64,000 nucleotides of DNA from the NCBI GenBank assembly GCA_963921195.1, contig OY992536.1, forward strand, positions 2,046,001 through 2,110,000, in the 5' to 3' direction. Both the position numbers and the translations under genes were made by a program. This DNA comes from Pegoplata infirma. Its lineage: Eukaryota > Arthropoda > Insecta > Diptera > Anthomyiidae. Shown here one piece after another: positions 1-10,340 of this stretch. The notes beneath the pieces are model-generated. The model saw nothing but the letters and a program-made list of their open reading frames with translations. It was not told the origin of the DNA and did no database searches. Each line of letters begins with the position of its first letter. Positions within the stretch are counted from its first letter, which is position 1.

Positions 1-929
1 TGTCTGTTTAATTAAAATACGAATTGAAATTTTTCGACAGTAAAGACACTTTATCTTATAAATTTATAATCGGCAAACAAAAAAGGGAAATTATTAACAA
101 GTTTGCGTATTACACCATTTTCATACGCAATATTTTTTAATTCTGTTTTTTTATTTGAAAGATATAACTTAAATTGTGAGATGCTTTTCCCAAAGGACAA
201 AATCGGCTGTAGTTGTACAGCAAAAACTATTGAACCAATTTTGATGAAATCTTTTTTGACTTGTAGATTATTGCATTCTCTAGTACCTGCCGTGGCAATT
301 AACAAAAAAATATATTGATTAGATTAGTTTTTAATTACTATTGCCTTCTGCAGCTATTAATTTTTCGCGTCACCATTTTGGTAAATAATTCAAGCCTATA
401 TTAATATAATTTTATTTTTTAAATATCACTTCGGTTGCAAAGGGGGTTTCTGTCTAATTTAAATAATTTCTTATTCTGCAGAATTGTATTTGAAAAAATA
501 TTTATTAACTTTTGCCTGACGTTGTTTTTCATTTAAAGCCACGAACAAAAATACCGCCAATCTTATTTCACTTTTCAAATATTCATTAATTTTGGTTAAA
601 ATACAAGTAGTAGAACATACACACACATGCAAAGCAAGGTTTGTTTTACATAGAGAGCTTGTATATTACCATCCGCAAAACACGTGTATGTGTTATCCTT
701 ACCGTATGTAATGGTTCTTCAAATTGTTTTTTGTTGTTGCCCATTTTCACCAAAGTTTCATTTATTATACTTTTTCTCTCCAACTCGTATTTAGATTAGA
801 AAATATATCCTGTGCTCGGGTTTATTGTCTCCTAAACCACCGTTAGAGTCGTTAAACAATTAATCAAGGATAATTACAAACCTCTACAGCATAAGACAGC
901 GACAACACTGGTACTAGGTAGTAGCAGTA
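1..929. other. No gene seen, AT-rich flank
   Basis: AT-rich sequence with short ORFs on both strands (51-318) that show no domain, no signal peptide and mirror each other, so they are not called. No inverted repeat or tandem array was recognised. The stretch around 600-900 is slightly more complex and may be single-copy host DNA. Confidence 0.5.
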
Positions 930-937
930 GTAGCAAC

Positions 938-1401
938 TAGAGATGGGCAGATGAGCAGATTAGTGTGTGACACAGTCGTGATCAAGCGTAGGTGTGAAAC
1001 TCAATTAACTCACGCGAATGTAAGTTAGTGTGAGTAAAAAAAAATTATTGCATAGGTGAGTGTGCGTGAGAAAGATTTTTATGTATAAAAATTTGGCTAA
1101 ATTTTAAATTTCGTCTCGAAAAAAAACTTTGTAAAATTTGGCTAAACTGTATATTTTGTTTAATTTAAAAGAATTTTTTTTTGTATAAATAAGAGTTTTG
1201 TGAGTTTGAGTCAACGTGAGAGTAAGCGAAGTTTGTGTTAGTGCACATGAGTTGTTTTAAATTTACTCACGTATGTAATTGTGAGCTTGTGTGAATATAC
1301 AAAAAAAAATGCTCGTGAGTTATTGAATGTGCGTGATTGGAAAATTCTTGACGTAACCGTGAGTAAGTGTGAGTCAAAAGTCACTCACGCGCCCATCTCT
1401 A
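938..1401. mobile_element. hAT-like MITE with TAGAGATGGGC ends
   Basis: An 11-bp perfect terminal inverted repeat TAGAGATGGGC (938-948) pairs with GCCCATCTCTA (1391-1401). It is flanked by an 8-bp near-perfect target duplication, GTAGCAAC (930-937) and GTAGCATC (1402-1409), differing at one base. Length 464 bp, no coding capacity. The interior is rich in CTCACG/CGTGAG and GTGAGTGTG motifs. An 8-bp duplication and TAGAG-type ends are the hAT superfamily hallmarks; assignment below superfamily is not possible. Part of this element recurs inside the CCCAGC MITEs at 34.1 and 44.6 kb. Confidence 0.8.
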
Positions 1402-1409
1402 GTAGCATC

Positions 1410-1855
1410 AACCTTACATGTTCGTTTAACCCACAAAGCCTTAGCAAATATACGAGCACCACACATTGTGTGATAATAACCACAAGAAGCTTTTCGAGCA
1501 ATAGATGATAACGTATCATTAATCACTTAATATGCGTAGGTACACACACACGTACAAATATTTTCAGTCATTCATTGTAAACATTGGAGGAAGTAGATAT
1601 TTATGCAATATGCTTCCTAAGTGGATATTATTATAAACACATTTCATCTTCAAATTGTAATTATTTTAGGTAAACTACAGTATTTTATCTTAGGTATACT
1701 ATAAGTCATACCTTTGTGTATTGAGTACACTACAAATAATATGTCTGTAAAATTACTGTAATCTGAATTTTATACCAAAAGAAACCATAACTTGTTTGGC
1801 AATCGAAAAAAGTAATTTTTCGTGATAACACTTAAAATTTGAAAAGGTTATAAAA
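1410..1855. other. No gene seen
   Basis: AT-rich spacer between the hAT-like MITE and a fold-back arm fragment. It has no recognisable repeat ends and no coding region; the 71-aa minus ORF at 1753-1968 overlaps repeat DNA. Confidence 0.4.
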
Positions 1856-1992
1856 ACGCATTTTTGCTGTTTCTTGACACATTTTATTAAGAACACGATA
1901 AAGATGTCACAGATCATAATAATATTTTTTATATGAATATGTATCATTAAGAGCAACATATTAACCAATATCGTTGCTTGTCAAAACTAAAA
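1856..1992. repeat. Solo fragment of the fold-back A arm
   Basis: The segment with CACGATAAAGATGTCACAG, then ATATGTATCATTAAGAGCAAC and CGTTGCTTGTCAAAACTAAA, is a diverged copy of the inner part of the arms of the palindromic element at 2049-2974. It lies just outside the left end of the outer element and has no terminal repeats of its own. It is therefore a separate older fragment of the same family. Confidence 0.65.
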
Positions 1993-2048
1993 TAAATAAA
2001 ATATTAAAAAAATAAATAACCCGGGTGAAAATGACCATGTATGTTCAT

Positions 2049-2974
2049 TAGAGTGTCCCTTATTTTGGAAATGTTGGAAATGTTCAGACGGTACCCCTTC
2101 ATTTTTTTCCTTTTGACTAAAAAATAACTCAGGAAAAATTTTACGCCCCTACGACCACGCCTTCCCTACGCGACGGGGCCTTAAAGAACGGGGCATTAAA
2201 AATAATTTTTCCATACAAACCAAAATTTTTTTTTTTGATTTTTAATTTTTTTGTTATTAATTATAATATTACTTGGTTAGCTTATTCACGACAAAAAATT
2301 TGATTTTGGTGGGATGAGGCTTTCAGTTCTAAAATTTTTAATTTTTTATTTAGAGCTTTTGGGGTCCTACAGTAAAAATTTTTTAAAAATTTTTTTTTTT
2401 AGTTTTGACAAGCAACGGTTTTAGTTGTAATGTTGCTTTTAATGATATATATTCATAAAAAAATATTATTCATATCTGTGACATCTTGATCGTGTATCGA
2501 AAAACATCAAAAATGCATTTTTTACCCTTTTTTAGATCACGATAAAGATGTCACAGATAGGAATAATATTTTTTTATGAAAATATATCATTAAAGGCAAC
2601 AATTCAACTAAAACGGTTGCTTGTCAAAACTAAAAAAAAATATTTTTTAAAAAATGTTTACTGTAGGACCCCAAAAGCTCTCAATTTCGAAAAATTTTTT
2701 AGAACTGAAAGCCTCATCCCACCAAAATCAAATTTTTTGTCGTGAATAAGCTAACCAAGTAATATTATAATTAATAACAAAAAAATTAAAAATAAAAAAA
2801 AAAATTTTTTGCTTTGTATGGAAAAATGATTTTTAAGGCCCCTCTCTTTACGGCCCCGTCGCGTGGGGAAGGCGTGGTCGTAGGGGCGTAAAATTTTTCC
2901 TGAGTTATTTTTTAGTCAAAAGGAAAAAAATGAGGGGGTACCGTCTCAACATTTCCAAAATAAGGGACACTCTA
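2049..2974. mobile_element. Fold-back element A, full-length palindrome, 8-bp TSD
   Basis: The left half is the inverted complement of the right half almost to the centre (about 2490-2530), with ends TAGAGTGTCCCTTATTTTGG and its inverse. It is flanked by a perfect 8-bp direct repeat ATGTTCAT (2041-2048 and 2975-2982). Total 926 bp. The GC-richer block with CTACGACCACGCCTTCCC occurs in both arms. The 8-bp duplication and TAGAG ends suggest a hAT-type transposase in trans; no protein is encoded. It sits 29 bp inside the left end of the outer CCCGGG element. Confidence 0.85.
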
Positions 2975-2982
2975 ATGTTCAT

Positions 2983-3236
2983 ATATGATGCATATATGGA
3001 CGTCCATACAAGTGCATATCCGTAATTTGAGGGTACATGTACATTAATGATCATACATTGTCATACATGAATTTGTATGTAAATTTTTTTTTTTGTATTG
3101 TTTTCCATAAAACGTCTATTAATTGAATTTTTTTCAAATATAAATAATTTGTACTAATTTATGACACTGATTTTTTAATAAAAACTAACGAATATTTTAA
3201 AAATATACTTTGGACTTTATGATACTTTAGGATAAT
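2983..3236. other. Interior of the outer CCCGGG element
   Basis: Contains repeated CATATATG, GTACATGTACAT and CATACATGAATTTGTATG motifs in both orientations, matching the composition of 8018-8219 on the far side of the retrotransposon. No gene. Confidence 0.5.
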
Positions 3237-3622
3237 CAAAGCTTCGAAGAATTAACCACTTTTCGAATGAATTCACAAATAAAATACATTCGATTTTTAT
3301 AGTCACTGAATACAATTATCTTAAATATCAATATTTTTTGGAATGGATTCGATTTTTAACATTAAATCGAATTCTTGTTTATGAGAATTTTAAAAATTGA
3401 ATGCATTCTTTATTTCATTTATTTATTATTCATGAGACTTTTAAAAATCGAATTTATAAAAACTTACGCATTCAATTTCAAAGTCGAATGAAAAAGAAAC
3501 CGAATTAATTCTATATTTTAAAATCAAATGTAAATTCATTCGATAAATTCTGATTGGGGAATGCAATCATTAAAGTTTAATTCACCAAATCTTATTAAGG
3601 GATGAAATCCTTCGCAGCTCTG
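3237..3622. mobile_element. hAT-like MITE, CAAAGCTTCGAAG ends, copy 1
   Basis: Left end CAAAGCTTCGAAGAATTAACC and right end AATCCTTCGCAGCTCTG are diverged inverted repeats. The interior has repeated CATTCGATTTTTA and TCGAATG motifs. The element is recognised through a better preserved copy at 47465-48333, which has ends CAGAGCTTCGAAG and CTTCGATGCTGTG and a 7/8 target duplication. Here the flanks AGGATAAT and ACAGTAAT match only partly. Non-coding. Confidence 0.6.
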
Positions 3623-3658
3623 ACAGTAATACCGTCAGAGTGTTCGAATTTTCTTCTA

Positions 3659-4228
3659 CACTCAAAAAATTATGTTAGTAAAATCAACTGAAAATGTCAG
3701 TTAAAATAACTACTTTGTAAGTTATTTTGGGGTCAACTACTTTTTCAGTTAAATCAACTAACAATGTTAGTTATTTTAACTGACAAAAAACAACTGACAT
3801 ATGTAGTAAAAACTACTTACATTTGTAGTCAAAACAACTAAAATGTAGTAAAAATAATCTATTTATAATTTTTTTTCAAAAAGTTTTTCAGAAAAAAAAT
3901 TGAAGACCAAATTTTTTCAAAGTTTTTTTTTTTTTTTTTTTTTTTAAAGTTGTGAAAATAAAAACAACGAAAATTTATTTTTATTTTTTGGAAAAAACTT
4001 TGAAAATTTTTCAGAGATAAGCTAAATAAAATTAACTACTTTAAATAACTGTTACTACATCATAGTACTTTTTTGTTAGTTGTTCAAAAAAATGACTTAA
4101 AATAACTAACAGAAATAGTTGTTTGATATTTTTCATACAAAAATAACTGACTTTGTAGTTGAAAACAACTAACTACTATAAAATATACAAACAACTAACA
4201 TGTAGTAACTTACATAATTTTCTGAGTG
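3659..4228. mobile_element. CACTCA-ended MITE with TA target duplication
   Basis: CACTCAAAAAATTATGTTAGT at the left is inverted at the right as ACTTACATAATTTTCTGAGTG, flanked by TA at 3657-3658 and 4229-4230. The interior consists of repeated AACTGACATATGTAGT / ACTAACA motifs. 570 bp, no coding capacity. The same end type recurs at 20654, 38785, 53646, 55401 and 60733, so it is an abundant family. TA duplication would fit a Tc1/mariner-like or related transposase; the superfamily is not certain. Confidence 0.75.
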
Positions 4229-4378
4229 TAAATTTGGTTGTTTACGTTAGTGCCGTTCATATTCGCCTATAGAATACAAAAATGATAACCAATCTTGATG
4301 ATGAGTGATCATTATTGTCCAACCGAACGACTTTTTCAGACTGAACCCATACATGAACTTCGTCCAATTTTGCAAAGT

Positions 4379-4391
4379 TCTGCCGAGCCCA
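4379..4391. repeat. Target site duplication of the LOA-like insertion, left copy
   Basis: TCTGCCGAGCCCA here is repeated exactly at 7985-7997, bracketing the retrotransposon. A 13-bp direct repeat is typical of target-primed reverse transcription and its perfection indicates a recent insertion. Confidence 0.85.
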
Positions 4392-4410
4392 GGTTAGGTT
4401 AGGTTAGGTT
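4392..4410 (-). repeat. GGTTA/AACCT 3' tail of the retrotransposon
   Basis: Nearly four copies of GGTTA on the plus strand directly abut the left target duplication, so they form the 3' terminus of the element. The unit is a rotation of the ancestral insect telomere repeat TTAGG, which Diptera have lost. Confidence 0.8.
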
Positions 4411-7400
4411 GTAAGTGGCTGCTGACGTTTTACGTCAACACACGTAGACTCTGAGGTCCATTGTGATACCACGGGATCGTAATAGGTTTCCCTACTAGTC
4501 CCTGTCGTTAAACCAGTTTGAGCTTCTTATGAAACTCCTTAGATGTTGAATTTTGACATCCGACAAATCTGAAAGATCGTACAGCTCCCTAGATCCCAGT
4601 GAAGCAAGTCGCTGACCAGAAAGTGCCGGGCAATGGCAAATAAAGTGTTCGATAGTTTCCAACTCCTCTTCATCCATGCAACTTCGGCAAAAGTCATTCG
4701 ACGGCACATTTAACCGCTCTGCGTGCTTCCCTATAAGACAGTGTCCGGTAATTATAGAAACCACCGTTGAAATCTCTCCTCTTGGAAGCGATATCAGCTC
4801 ACTTGTGCGCCCCTGATTAAGAGAAGGCCAAATCAGTCGTGTTGTCTCACACGTCCATCCATTTGCCCATCTTTGATTAGTCTCCGTCGCAGAACAAAGC
4901 CGTAGGTTTTGCTTGCAAGTTTCTAGAGGCGTACCAACACATTCCAATTCTGTTGGAACCTGTAAGGTAGTTCCTAGTCTTGCAAGCTCATCGGCTTTGC
5001 AATTCCCTGGAATGTCTCTGTGCCCTGGGACCCATATGAGTCGTATGTTAAACTGCTTGGCCATCTCATTTAAAGACGTGCGGCAGTTAAGGGCAGATCT
5101 TGTTTTCAGAAACATTGAATCCAGGGACTTGACCGCGGCTTGACTGTCAGTATAGATGTTGACTGCGGTTGTAGACAAGACATTGCAGCTCAACCAGTCA
5201 GCCACTTCTTTTATTGCCAGCATCTCTGCCTGGTAAACACTGCAATGATCTGGCAATCTACGAGCCAGGCTCAACCCAAGCTCTTCCGAATAGACTCCAA
5301 AGCCCACTTGTTCGTGCAGCCTCGATCCATCTGTGTAAAAATTTATGGTAGCTCCACTACCCGGAGTATCCCCCATCCAAGACTCCCTGGATGGTATCAT
5401 AGTGGTAAAGTGGCGCTCAAAGAGGCTCAAAGAGGGAGCACAGTCCACATTTTGTGGTATTGTTATTTTTTTCAAGATTGCGCTATGGCCACAATCACTG
5501 CTCCTCCATTGCAGCGTGCTATTAAGTCGAATTGCCGACGCAGCCGCATACTGCCTACCCAATATGTCCAAGGGTATCAGGTGAAGGAGGATTTCTAATG
5601 CAGCCGTAGGTGTAGTACGAAGAGCACCAGTGATGCACATTGACGCCATTCTCTGTACCTTCGTGATAAAGACAAAGTTCGCTTTTGTTTCCAAAGCAGG
5701 CCACCAGACAATGATTCCATACAGCAAAATTGGACGCACCACTGCTGTATAGATCCAATGAACGACTTGAGGGCTAAAACCCCATTGTTTTCCAATGGCC
5801 CTTTTACAGGAATACAAAGCAATCGTTGCTTTTCTCACCCGTTCCTCAATATTACGCCTGAAATTCAGCTTCCTATCTAGAAATACTCCAAGATACTTGG
5901 CTCCATCTGAGAAGGTGATTTCAGTACCGTCCAGAGAAATAGGATCAAAAGCAGGAATCTTATTTTTCCTTGTAAACAAAACAAGCTCTGTTTTACTAGG
6001 ATTAACTCCTAGGCCACAGTCTCTTGCCCATTTAGACAGATCTTTCAGAGAACCCTGAAGAATGTCCCGCAATGTTGGCAGATGCTTCCCCTTTACCGCT
6101 ATCGCGACATCGTCAGCATATGCGATAACATGACAACCACGTGCTTCTAGAGATAGTAGCATTGAATTCAGTGCCAGGTTCCAAAGAAGAGGCGAAAGAA
6201 CACCTCCTTGTGGTGTGCCCCTATTGACAAATCGAGATATGACGGACGCTCCCAATTCAGACGTTATACGTCTATTGGCAAGTAGGTTTTCCACCATTAA
6301 AACGATTTCACGCTTTACTCCCAGACCAGACAATGCCAATATTATCGATTCTGGAATGATATTATTAAAAGCCCCCTCAATATCAAGAAAGGCCACCATA
6401 GTGTACTCCTTTACCGAAAGCGATCTCTCGATGGTACCAACGAGCTCATGAAGAGCTGTTTCCGTTGATCGTCCCTTGCTGTATGCATGTTGCTTTGTCG
6501 AAAGCAACCTCGGGTCAATCACTCTACGCAAATATGAGTCTATCATTCGTTCCATTGTCTTTAACAAAAAAGAAGACAGACTAATTGGTCTGAAATCCTT
6601 CGGAGCTGTGTGGGAACTTTTCCCAGCCTTCGGGATAAATACGACTCTGGTATCCCTCCATTTTAAAGGAATATACGACCAGTTGATGCATGCTGTGTAT
6701 AGATTATACAGCAACGGGGCTATATAGTCCAACACTTGCTGCAACTCAGCCGGGATTATACCATCAGGTCCCGGAGATTTATAGGGCCTGAAGCTTTTTA
6801 TCGCCCAGATTAATGTTGGCATATTTATTATTTCCGAAGCAATTTCAGATGCTTGGGCGTCAGAACGTTCCAAAGCTTGAAACGGCGTCATGGAATTGCC
6901 CGGAAAATGCGTGTTTAAAAGGAGATCCAGCGACTCTCCACTGGAGGAAGACCACACCCCATTAGGATCTTTCAGGTATCCTAGGGTGCAAGGAGAAGAA
7001 GCCAGAACCTTGCGCAGCCTGGATGCCTCAGAAACGTCTTCTATGTTTCCACAGAAGTTTTTCCAAGAATCACATTTGGCATTTCTGATCATCTTTTTAT
7101 AACTCTTAAGTTGCAGCCTGTATGCAGACCAGTCCTCGTCCGCTCTTGAAAATTTAGCCTTATTAAAGAGCTTTCTGCAGGAATCTCTGCTCGTCTGCAA
7201 CTCATTTGACCACCAAGGTGGCTTTTTTTTCCCTCTAGGCTTTGCAGAAGGGCAAGACGCATCCAGGCACCTATTACAAACATTTGTTATATGGTCAACC
7301 AGACAGTCAATTTCCGCTAAACTATGCGGTTCAGATAGGGGTACTTCATCCAAAAGCAAAGAAAAAGTCTCCCTATATTTCACCCAGTTTGTTCTTCTCA

Positions 7401-7984
7401 GATTTCTAGAGACTGTCTCAACCGGGGCACGCTCCCTGAGTAAAAACTCAATGTACCGATGATCTGAGAAAGAATGCTCTTCCAAAACTCTCCAGTCATC
7501 AATTCTATCAGACAATGTATCTGATACAAGTGTTACGTCAAGAACCTCTTGCCGCGTACTTGTAACGAAAGTTGGTTCACTACCCTTGTTACAAATATAC
7601 AGGTTAGTGCTTAACAAAAACTCCAAAAGTGATTCGCCTCTATCATTTGTGTCTGTACTACCCCATATCGAATGATGTGCATTAGCATCACAGCACACTA
7701 GTAACTGGTGTCCCCTAGATTCAGACTCCCGAATCAGACCGCCAACCTTCTCCGGGGGTATTGGCCCCGGATTAGGAAAATACGCAGAGGCGAGCCAAAT
7801 AGATTTCCCATGAAGCTCTAAGCTAGCCGCTGTAACATCCATATCACTAAAAGTTGATAAAAAGAATATATTTAAGCCATTTTTCGCCAAGATGCAGGCT
7901 CTTGGTGAGCCCTCACCTTTGGCAACCATCAACTTAAACCCAGGGGTCTTCAATCCGCAAACCCTGCCACCCCGCACCCAGGGC
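4392..7984 (-). mobile_element. LOA-like non-LTR retrotransposon, 5'-truncated, open frame
   Basis: A 3.6-kb insertion between perfect 13-bp duplications. On the minus strand it holds one uninterrupted frame (endonuclease, reverse transcriptase, RNase H), a short 3' region of about 80 bp and a terminal tail that reads AACCT repeated almost four times (GGTTA repeats at 4392-4410 on the plus strand) in place of poly(A). LOA/I-group elements carry an RNase H domain and often end in a simple repeat. The 5' end stops inside the endonuclease domain, so ORF1 and the promoter are missing and the copy should be dead on arrival despite its intact frame. Confidence 0.88.
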
Positions 7985-7998
7985 TCTGCCGAGCCCAA
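4495..7998 (-). CDS. LOA-like ORF2 fragment: endonuclease, reverse transcriptase, RNase H
   Basis: An open frame of 1167 codons, numbered here from the first TTG at 7998, which is in the target duplication and is not a true start. The real element sequence begins at about the EPW motif (residue 5) of the apurinic-type endonuclease. Visible endonuclease residues are CDAN at 103-106 and SDH at 178-180. The reverse transcriptase shows PGPDG at 409-413, AFLDIEGAF at 536-544, GTPQGG at 594-599 and the catalytic YADD at 627-630. RNase H shows YTDGS at 888-892, AE at 924-925, YTDS at 949-952, GHRDIPGN at 992-999 and D1003. A cysteine/histidine cluster follows (C1104, C1107, H1118, C1121, C1123). The catalytic residues visible in RT and RNase H are present and there is no stop or frameshift. 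The missing N-terminal part of the endonuclease makes the protein non-functional as a complete ORF2. The role in intact relatives is target-primed reverse transcription in the nucleus. Confidence 0.9.
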   Translation of the reverse strand: MGSAEPWVRGGRVCGLKTPGFKLMVAKGEGSPRACILAKNGLNIFFLSTFSDMDVTAASLELHGKSIWLASAYFPNPGPIPPEKVGGLIRESESRGHQLLVCCDANAHHSIWGSTDTNDRGESLLEFLLSTNLYICNKGSEPTFVTSTRQEVLDVTLVSDTLSDRIDDWRVLEEHSFSDHRYIEFLLRERAPVETVSRNLRRTNWVKYRETFSLLLDEVPLSEPHSLAEIDCLVDHITNVCNRCLDASCPSAKPRGKKKPPWWSNELQTSRDSCRKLFNKAKFSRADEDWSAYRLQLKSYKKMIRNAKCDSWKNFCGNIEDVSEASRLRKVLASSPCTLGYLKDPNGVWSSSSGESLDLLLNTHFPGNSMTPFQALERSDAQASEIASEIINMPTLIWAIKSFRPYKSPGPDGIIPAELQQVLDYIAPLLYNLYTACINWSYIPLKWRDTRVVFIPKAGKSSHTAPKDFRPISLSSFLLKTMERMIDSYLRRVIDPRLLSTKQHAYSKGRSTETALHELVGTIERSLSVKEYTMVAFLDIEGAFNNIIPESIILALSGLGVKREIVLMVENLLANRRITSELGASVISRFVNRGTPQGGVLSPLLWNLALNSMLLSLEARGCHVIAYADDVAIAVKGKHLPTLRDILQGSLKDLSKWARDCGLGVNPSKTELVLFTRKNKIPAFDPISLDGTEITFSDGAKYLGVFLDRKLNFRRNIEERVRKATIALYSCKRAIGKQWGFSPQVVHWIYTAVVRPILLYGIIVWWPALETKANFVFITKVQRMASMCITGALRTTPTAALEILLHLIPLDILGRQYAAASAIRLNSTLQWRSSDCGHSAILKKITIPQNVDCAPSLSLFERHFTTMIPSRESWMGDTPGSGATINFYTDGSRLHEQVGFGVYSEELGLSLARRLPDHCSVYQAEMLAIKEVADWLSCNVLSTTAVNIYTDSQAAVKSLDSMFLKTRSALNCRTSLNEMAKQFNIRLIWVPGHRDIPGNCKADELARLGTTLQVPTELECVGTPLETCKQNLRLCSATETNQRWANGWTCETTRLIWPSLNQGRTSELISLPRGEISTVVSIITGHCLIGKHAERLNVPSNDFCRSCMDEEELETIEHFICHCPALSGQRLASLGSRELYDLSDLSDVKIQHLRSFIRSSNWFNDRD
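7985..7997. repeat. Target site duplication of the LOA-like insertion, right copy
   Basis: Exact match of 4379-4391. Two bases (GA) can also belong to the GAG codon of the EPW motif, so the junction is ambiguous by about 2 bp. Confidence 0.85.
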
Positions 7999-8219
7999 CC
8001 TTTAAAAAAATTGTTTTTAAGACATGTATACTATGCAGATGCATAGCATATATGAAAGAGTATGACATATACCTATCCACATATAGTTGCATACATTTAC
8101 ATATATGGAATATTACATTACTTGTGTATGTTCATATATGCTCCCATGTATGACATACATTTCCATATATTGTTCATATACTACCATACATGGAATCATG
8201 TATGAGCATGTATGAACAT

Positions 8220-10301
8220 TAAGGGTGTTCTTAACAGTAAGGGAAAAATTTCAAATGTTTTAATTGCCTGGCACTGGGCAAATTATTGTTCCTTTATACT
8301 AAAAATTTAAAAAAATAAAATTTGGAGTTAATCCGATAACTTTAAGTGGACGCGGAAACGACCTGAAGTTTGAAAAACGAATTACAAGGGGAAAAAATGA
8401 CTTTTTACTCATTTTTTAAATTTTTTCGACATTTTAAATTAACTTTGAATTCAAATGGTTACAGAATTGTGATGTGGAGTACATTACCTTTGTAATAAGG
8501 CAATAAAAACTAAAATCGGTTAAAAATCAGCCAAGTTATTACAACTGCCCCAGGCAACTAGCGTTTGGCAGACCACTTGATCAAAGATTTTGATTTTCAT
8601 TTTTGAAATTGATTGAAATTATCTACTATAGCAACATTTTTTTATTCTTTAAGTCCAAATGTACTAAGGTGATAAGCATTTTTCATATTGTGTTATGCTA
8701 ACTTGTTTTAAATAAATGGTTAAAAGGTCTTAATTTTTCAACCCTGTTTTCAAATCTCCAATTTCAAATTTTTATTTTTTTTGGCAAATAAAATTTAAAA
8801 AATTGACCATTGGACTATAGGATTTTGTTAAGCACATATATGGGAATAAAAACTACAACAATTGTAGACATTCCATTTTTCATTCGGCTAGTTCAGCGAT
8901 TTTATTTCGGCGGATTTCGAGATAATGGTGATTTTGGTAACTTTTTTAGCTTTTAGTTAATTTTTTTATTATTTTTTAACAAACCTCAAATGTTTTCTAC
9001 CGAATTATTGCAGCATAATATAGAATACTTCAATTCCTGTAATAAGAGCGGAATTGAGACATGAAAAATTGACCCAATTAAAGGTCAAATTTTAGAAGAA
9101 TTTAAATTTTTAAAGATTAACAATTTTTTTGAGCGGATATTAATGAAACTCCTTGATGTTGTTTTAATATGATTAAACGTAAATGGTTTATTATAAAAAT
9201 TCAGAAAATTAACCCTTAAGTGCTATTGGGGTCTATAGTTTTTTTTATATAATGGAGAAAATATAAGTATATTATTTCATAGGGTCATATAGACCCCAAC
9301 AGCACTTAAGGGTTAATGTTCTGAATTTTAATAATAAACTATTAATTTTTAGACATATTAAAATAACATCAACCAGTTTCATTAATATCCGCTCGAAAAA
9401 TCTGTTAATCTTTAAAAATTCAAATTCTTCTAAAATTTGACCTTTGACCTTTAATTGGGTCAATTTTTCATGTCTCAATTTCGCTCTTATTAAAGGAACT
9501 GAAGTATTTTATATTATGCTGCAATAATTCGGTAGAAAACATATGAGGTTTGTTAAAAAATAATAAAAAAAATTAACTAAAAGCTAAAAAAGTTACCAAA
9601 ATCACTATTATCTCGAAATCCGCCGAAATAAAATCGCTGAACTAGCCGAATGAAAAAAGGAATGTCTACAATTTTTGCAGTTTTTATTCCCTTATATGTG
9701 CTTAACAAAATCCTATAGTCCAATGGTCAATTTTTTAAATTTTATTTGCCAAAAAAAATAAAAATTTGAAATTGGAGATTTGAAAACAGGGTTGAAAAAT
9801 TAAGACCTTTTTACCATTTATTTAAAACCAGTTAGCATAACACAATATGAAAAACGCTTATCACCTTAGTACATTGGGACTTAAAGAATAAAAAAATGTT
9901 ACTATAGTAGATAATTTCAATCAATTTCAAAAATGGAACTCGAAATCTTTGATCAAGTAGCCTGCCACACGCTAGTTGCCTGGGGCAGTTGTAATAACTT
10001 GGCTGATTTTTAACCGATTTTAGTTTTTATTGCCTTATTACAAAGGTAATGTATTCCACATCACAATTCTGTAACCATTTGAATTCAAAGTTAACTTAAA
10101 ATGTCGAAAAAATTGAGAAAATGAGTAAAAAGTCATTTTTTCCCCTTGTAATCCGTTATTCAAACTTCAGGTCGTTTCCGCGTCCACTTAAAGTTATCGG
10201 ATTAACTCCAAATTTTTTATTATTAAGTTTTTAGTATAAAGGAACAAAATTCTGCCCAGTGCAACACAAAAATCCGAAATAAAAAAATAAGAACACCCTT
10301 A
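8220..10301. mobile_element. Fold-back element B, 2.1-kb palindrome, 8-bp TSD
   Basis: Ends TAAGGGTGTTCTTA and TAAGAACACCCTTA, with the two halves inverted complements along about 1 kb each. The arms meet near 9240-9285, between a block with CTTAAGTGCTATTGGGGTCTAT and its inverse. Flanked by a perfect 8-bp repeat ATGAACAT (8212-8219 and 10302-10309). No coding capacity: an ORF at 9272-9478 lies in one arm and is chance. The 8-bp duplication suggests hAT-type mobilisation. The target octamer is the reverse complement of that used by fold-back A. Confidence 0.85.
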
Positions 10302-10340
10302 ATGAACATGTATGAACATAAATGGTCATTTTCACCCGGG

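Larger units (their letters stand above)
2020..10340. mobile_element. Outer CCCGGG-ended DNA transposon invaded by five or more elements
   Basis: CCCGGGTGAAAATGACCAT at 2020-2038 is an exact inverted match of the sequence ending at 10340 (10322-10340). Inside these ends the remaining DNA (about 2039-2048, 2983-3236, 4231-4378, 7998-8219, 10302-10321) shares CATGTATG, ATGTTCAT and CATATATG motifs. Removing the five recognised insertions leaves roughly 0.75 kb, a plausible non-autonomous element with subterminal repeats. No target duplication is obvious at the outer ends and no coding capacity is left. Superfamily unknown. Confidence 0.7.

Noticed and set aside
4392..4410. Possible telomeric or subtelomeric repeat
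   Set aside because: Fewer than four GGTTA units, located exactly at the 3' end of a retrotransposon beside its target duplication.
4913..7283. Numerous antisense and shifted ORFs across the retrotransposon
   Set aside because: Shadows of the 3.5-kb minus-strand reading frame.
7996..7998. Start codon of the retrotransposon ORF
   Set aside because: The codon is TTG and lies in the target duplication; the frame is simply open from a 5' truncation.
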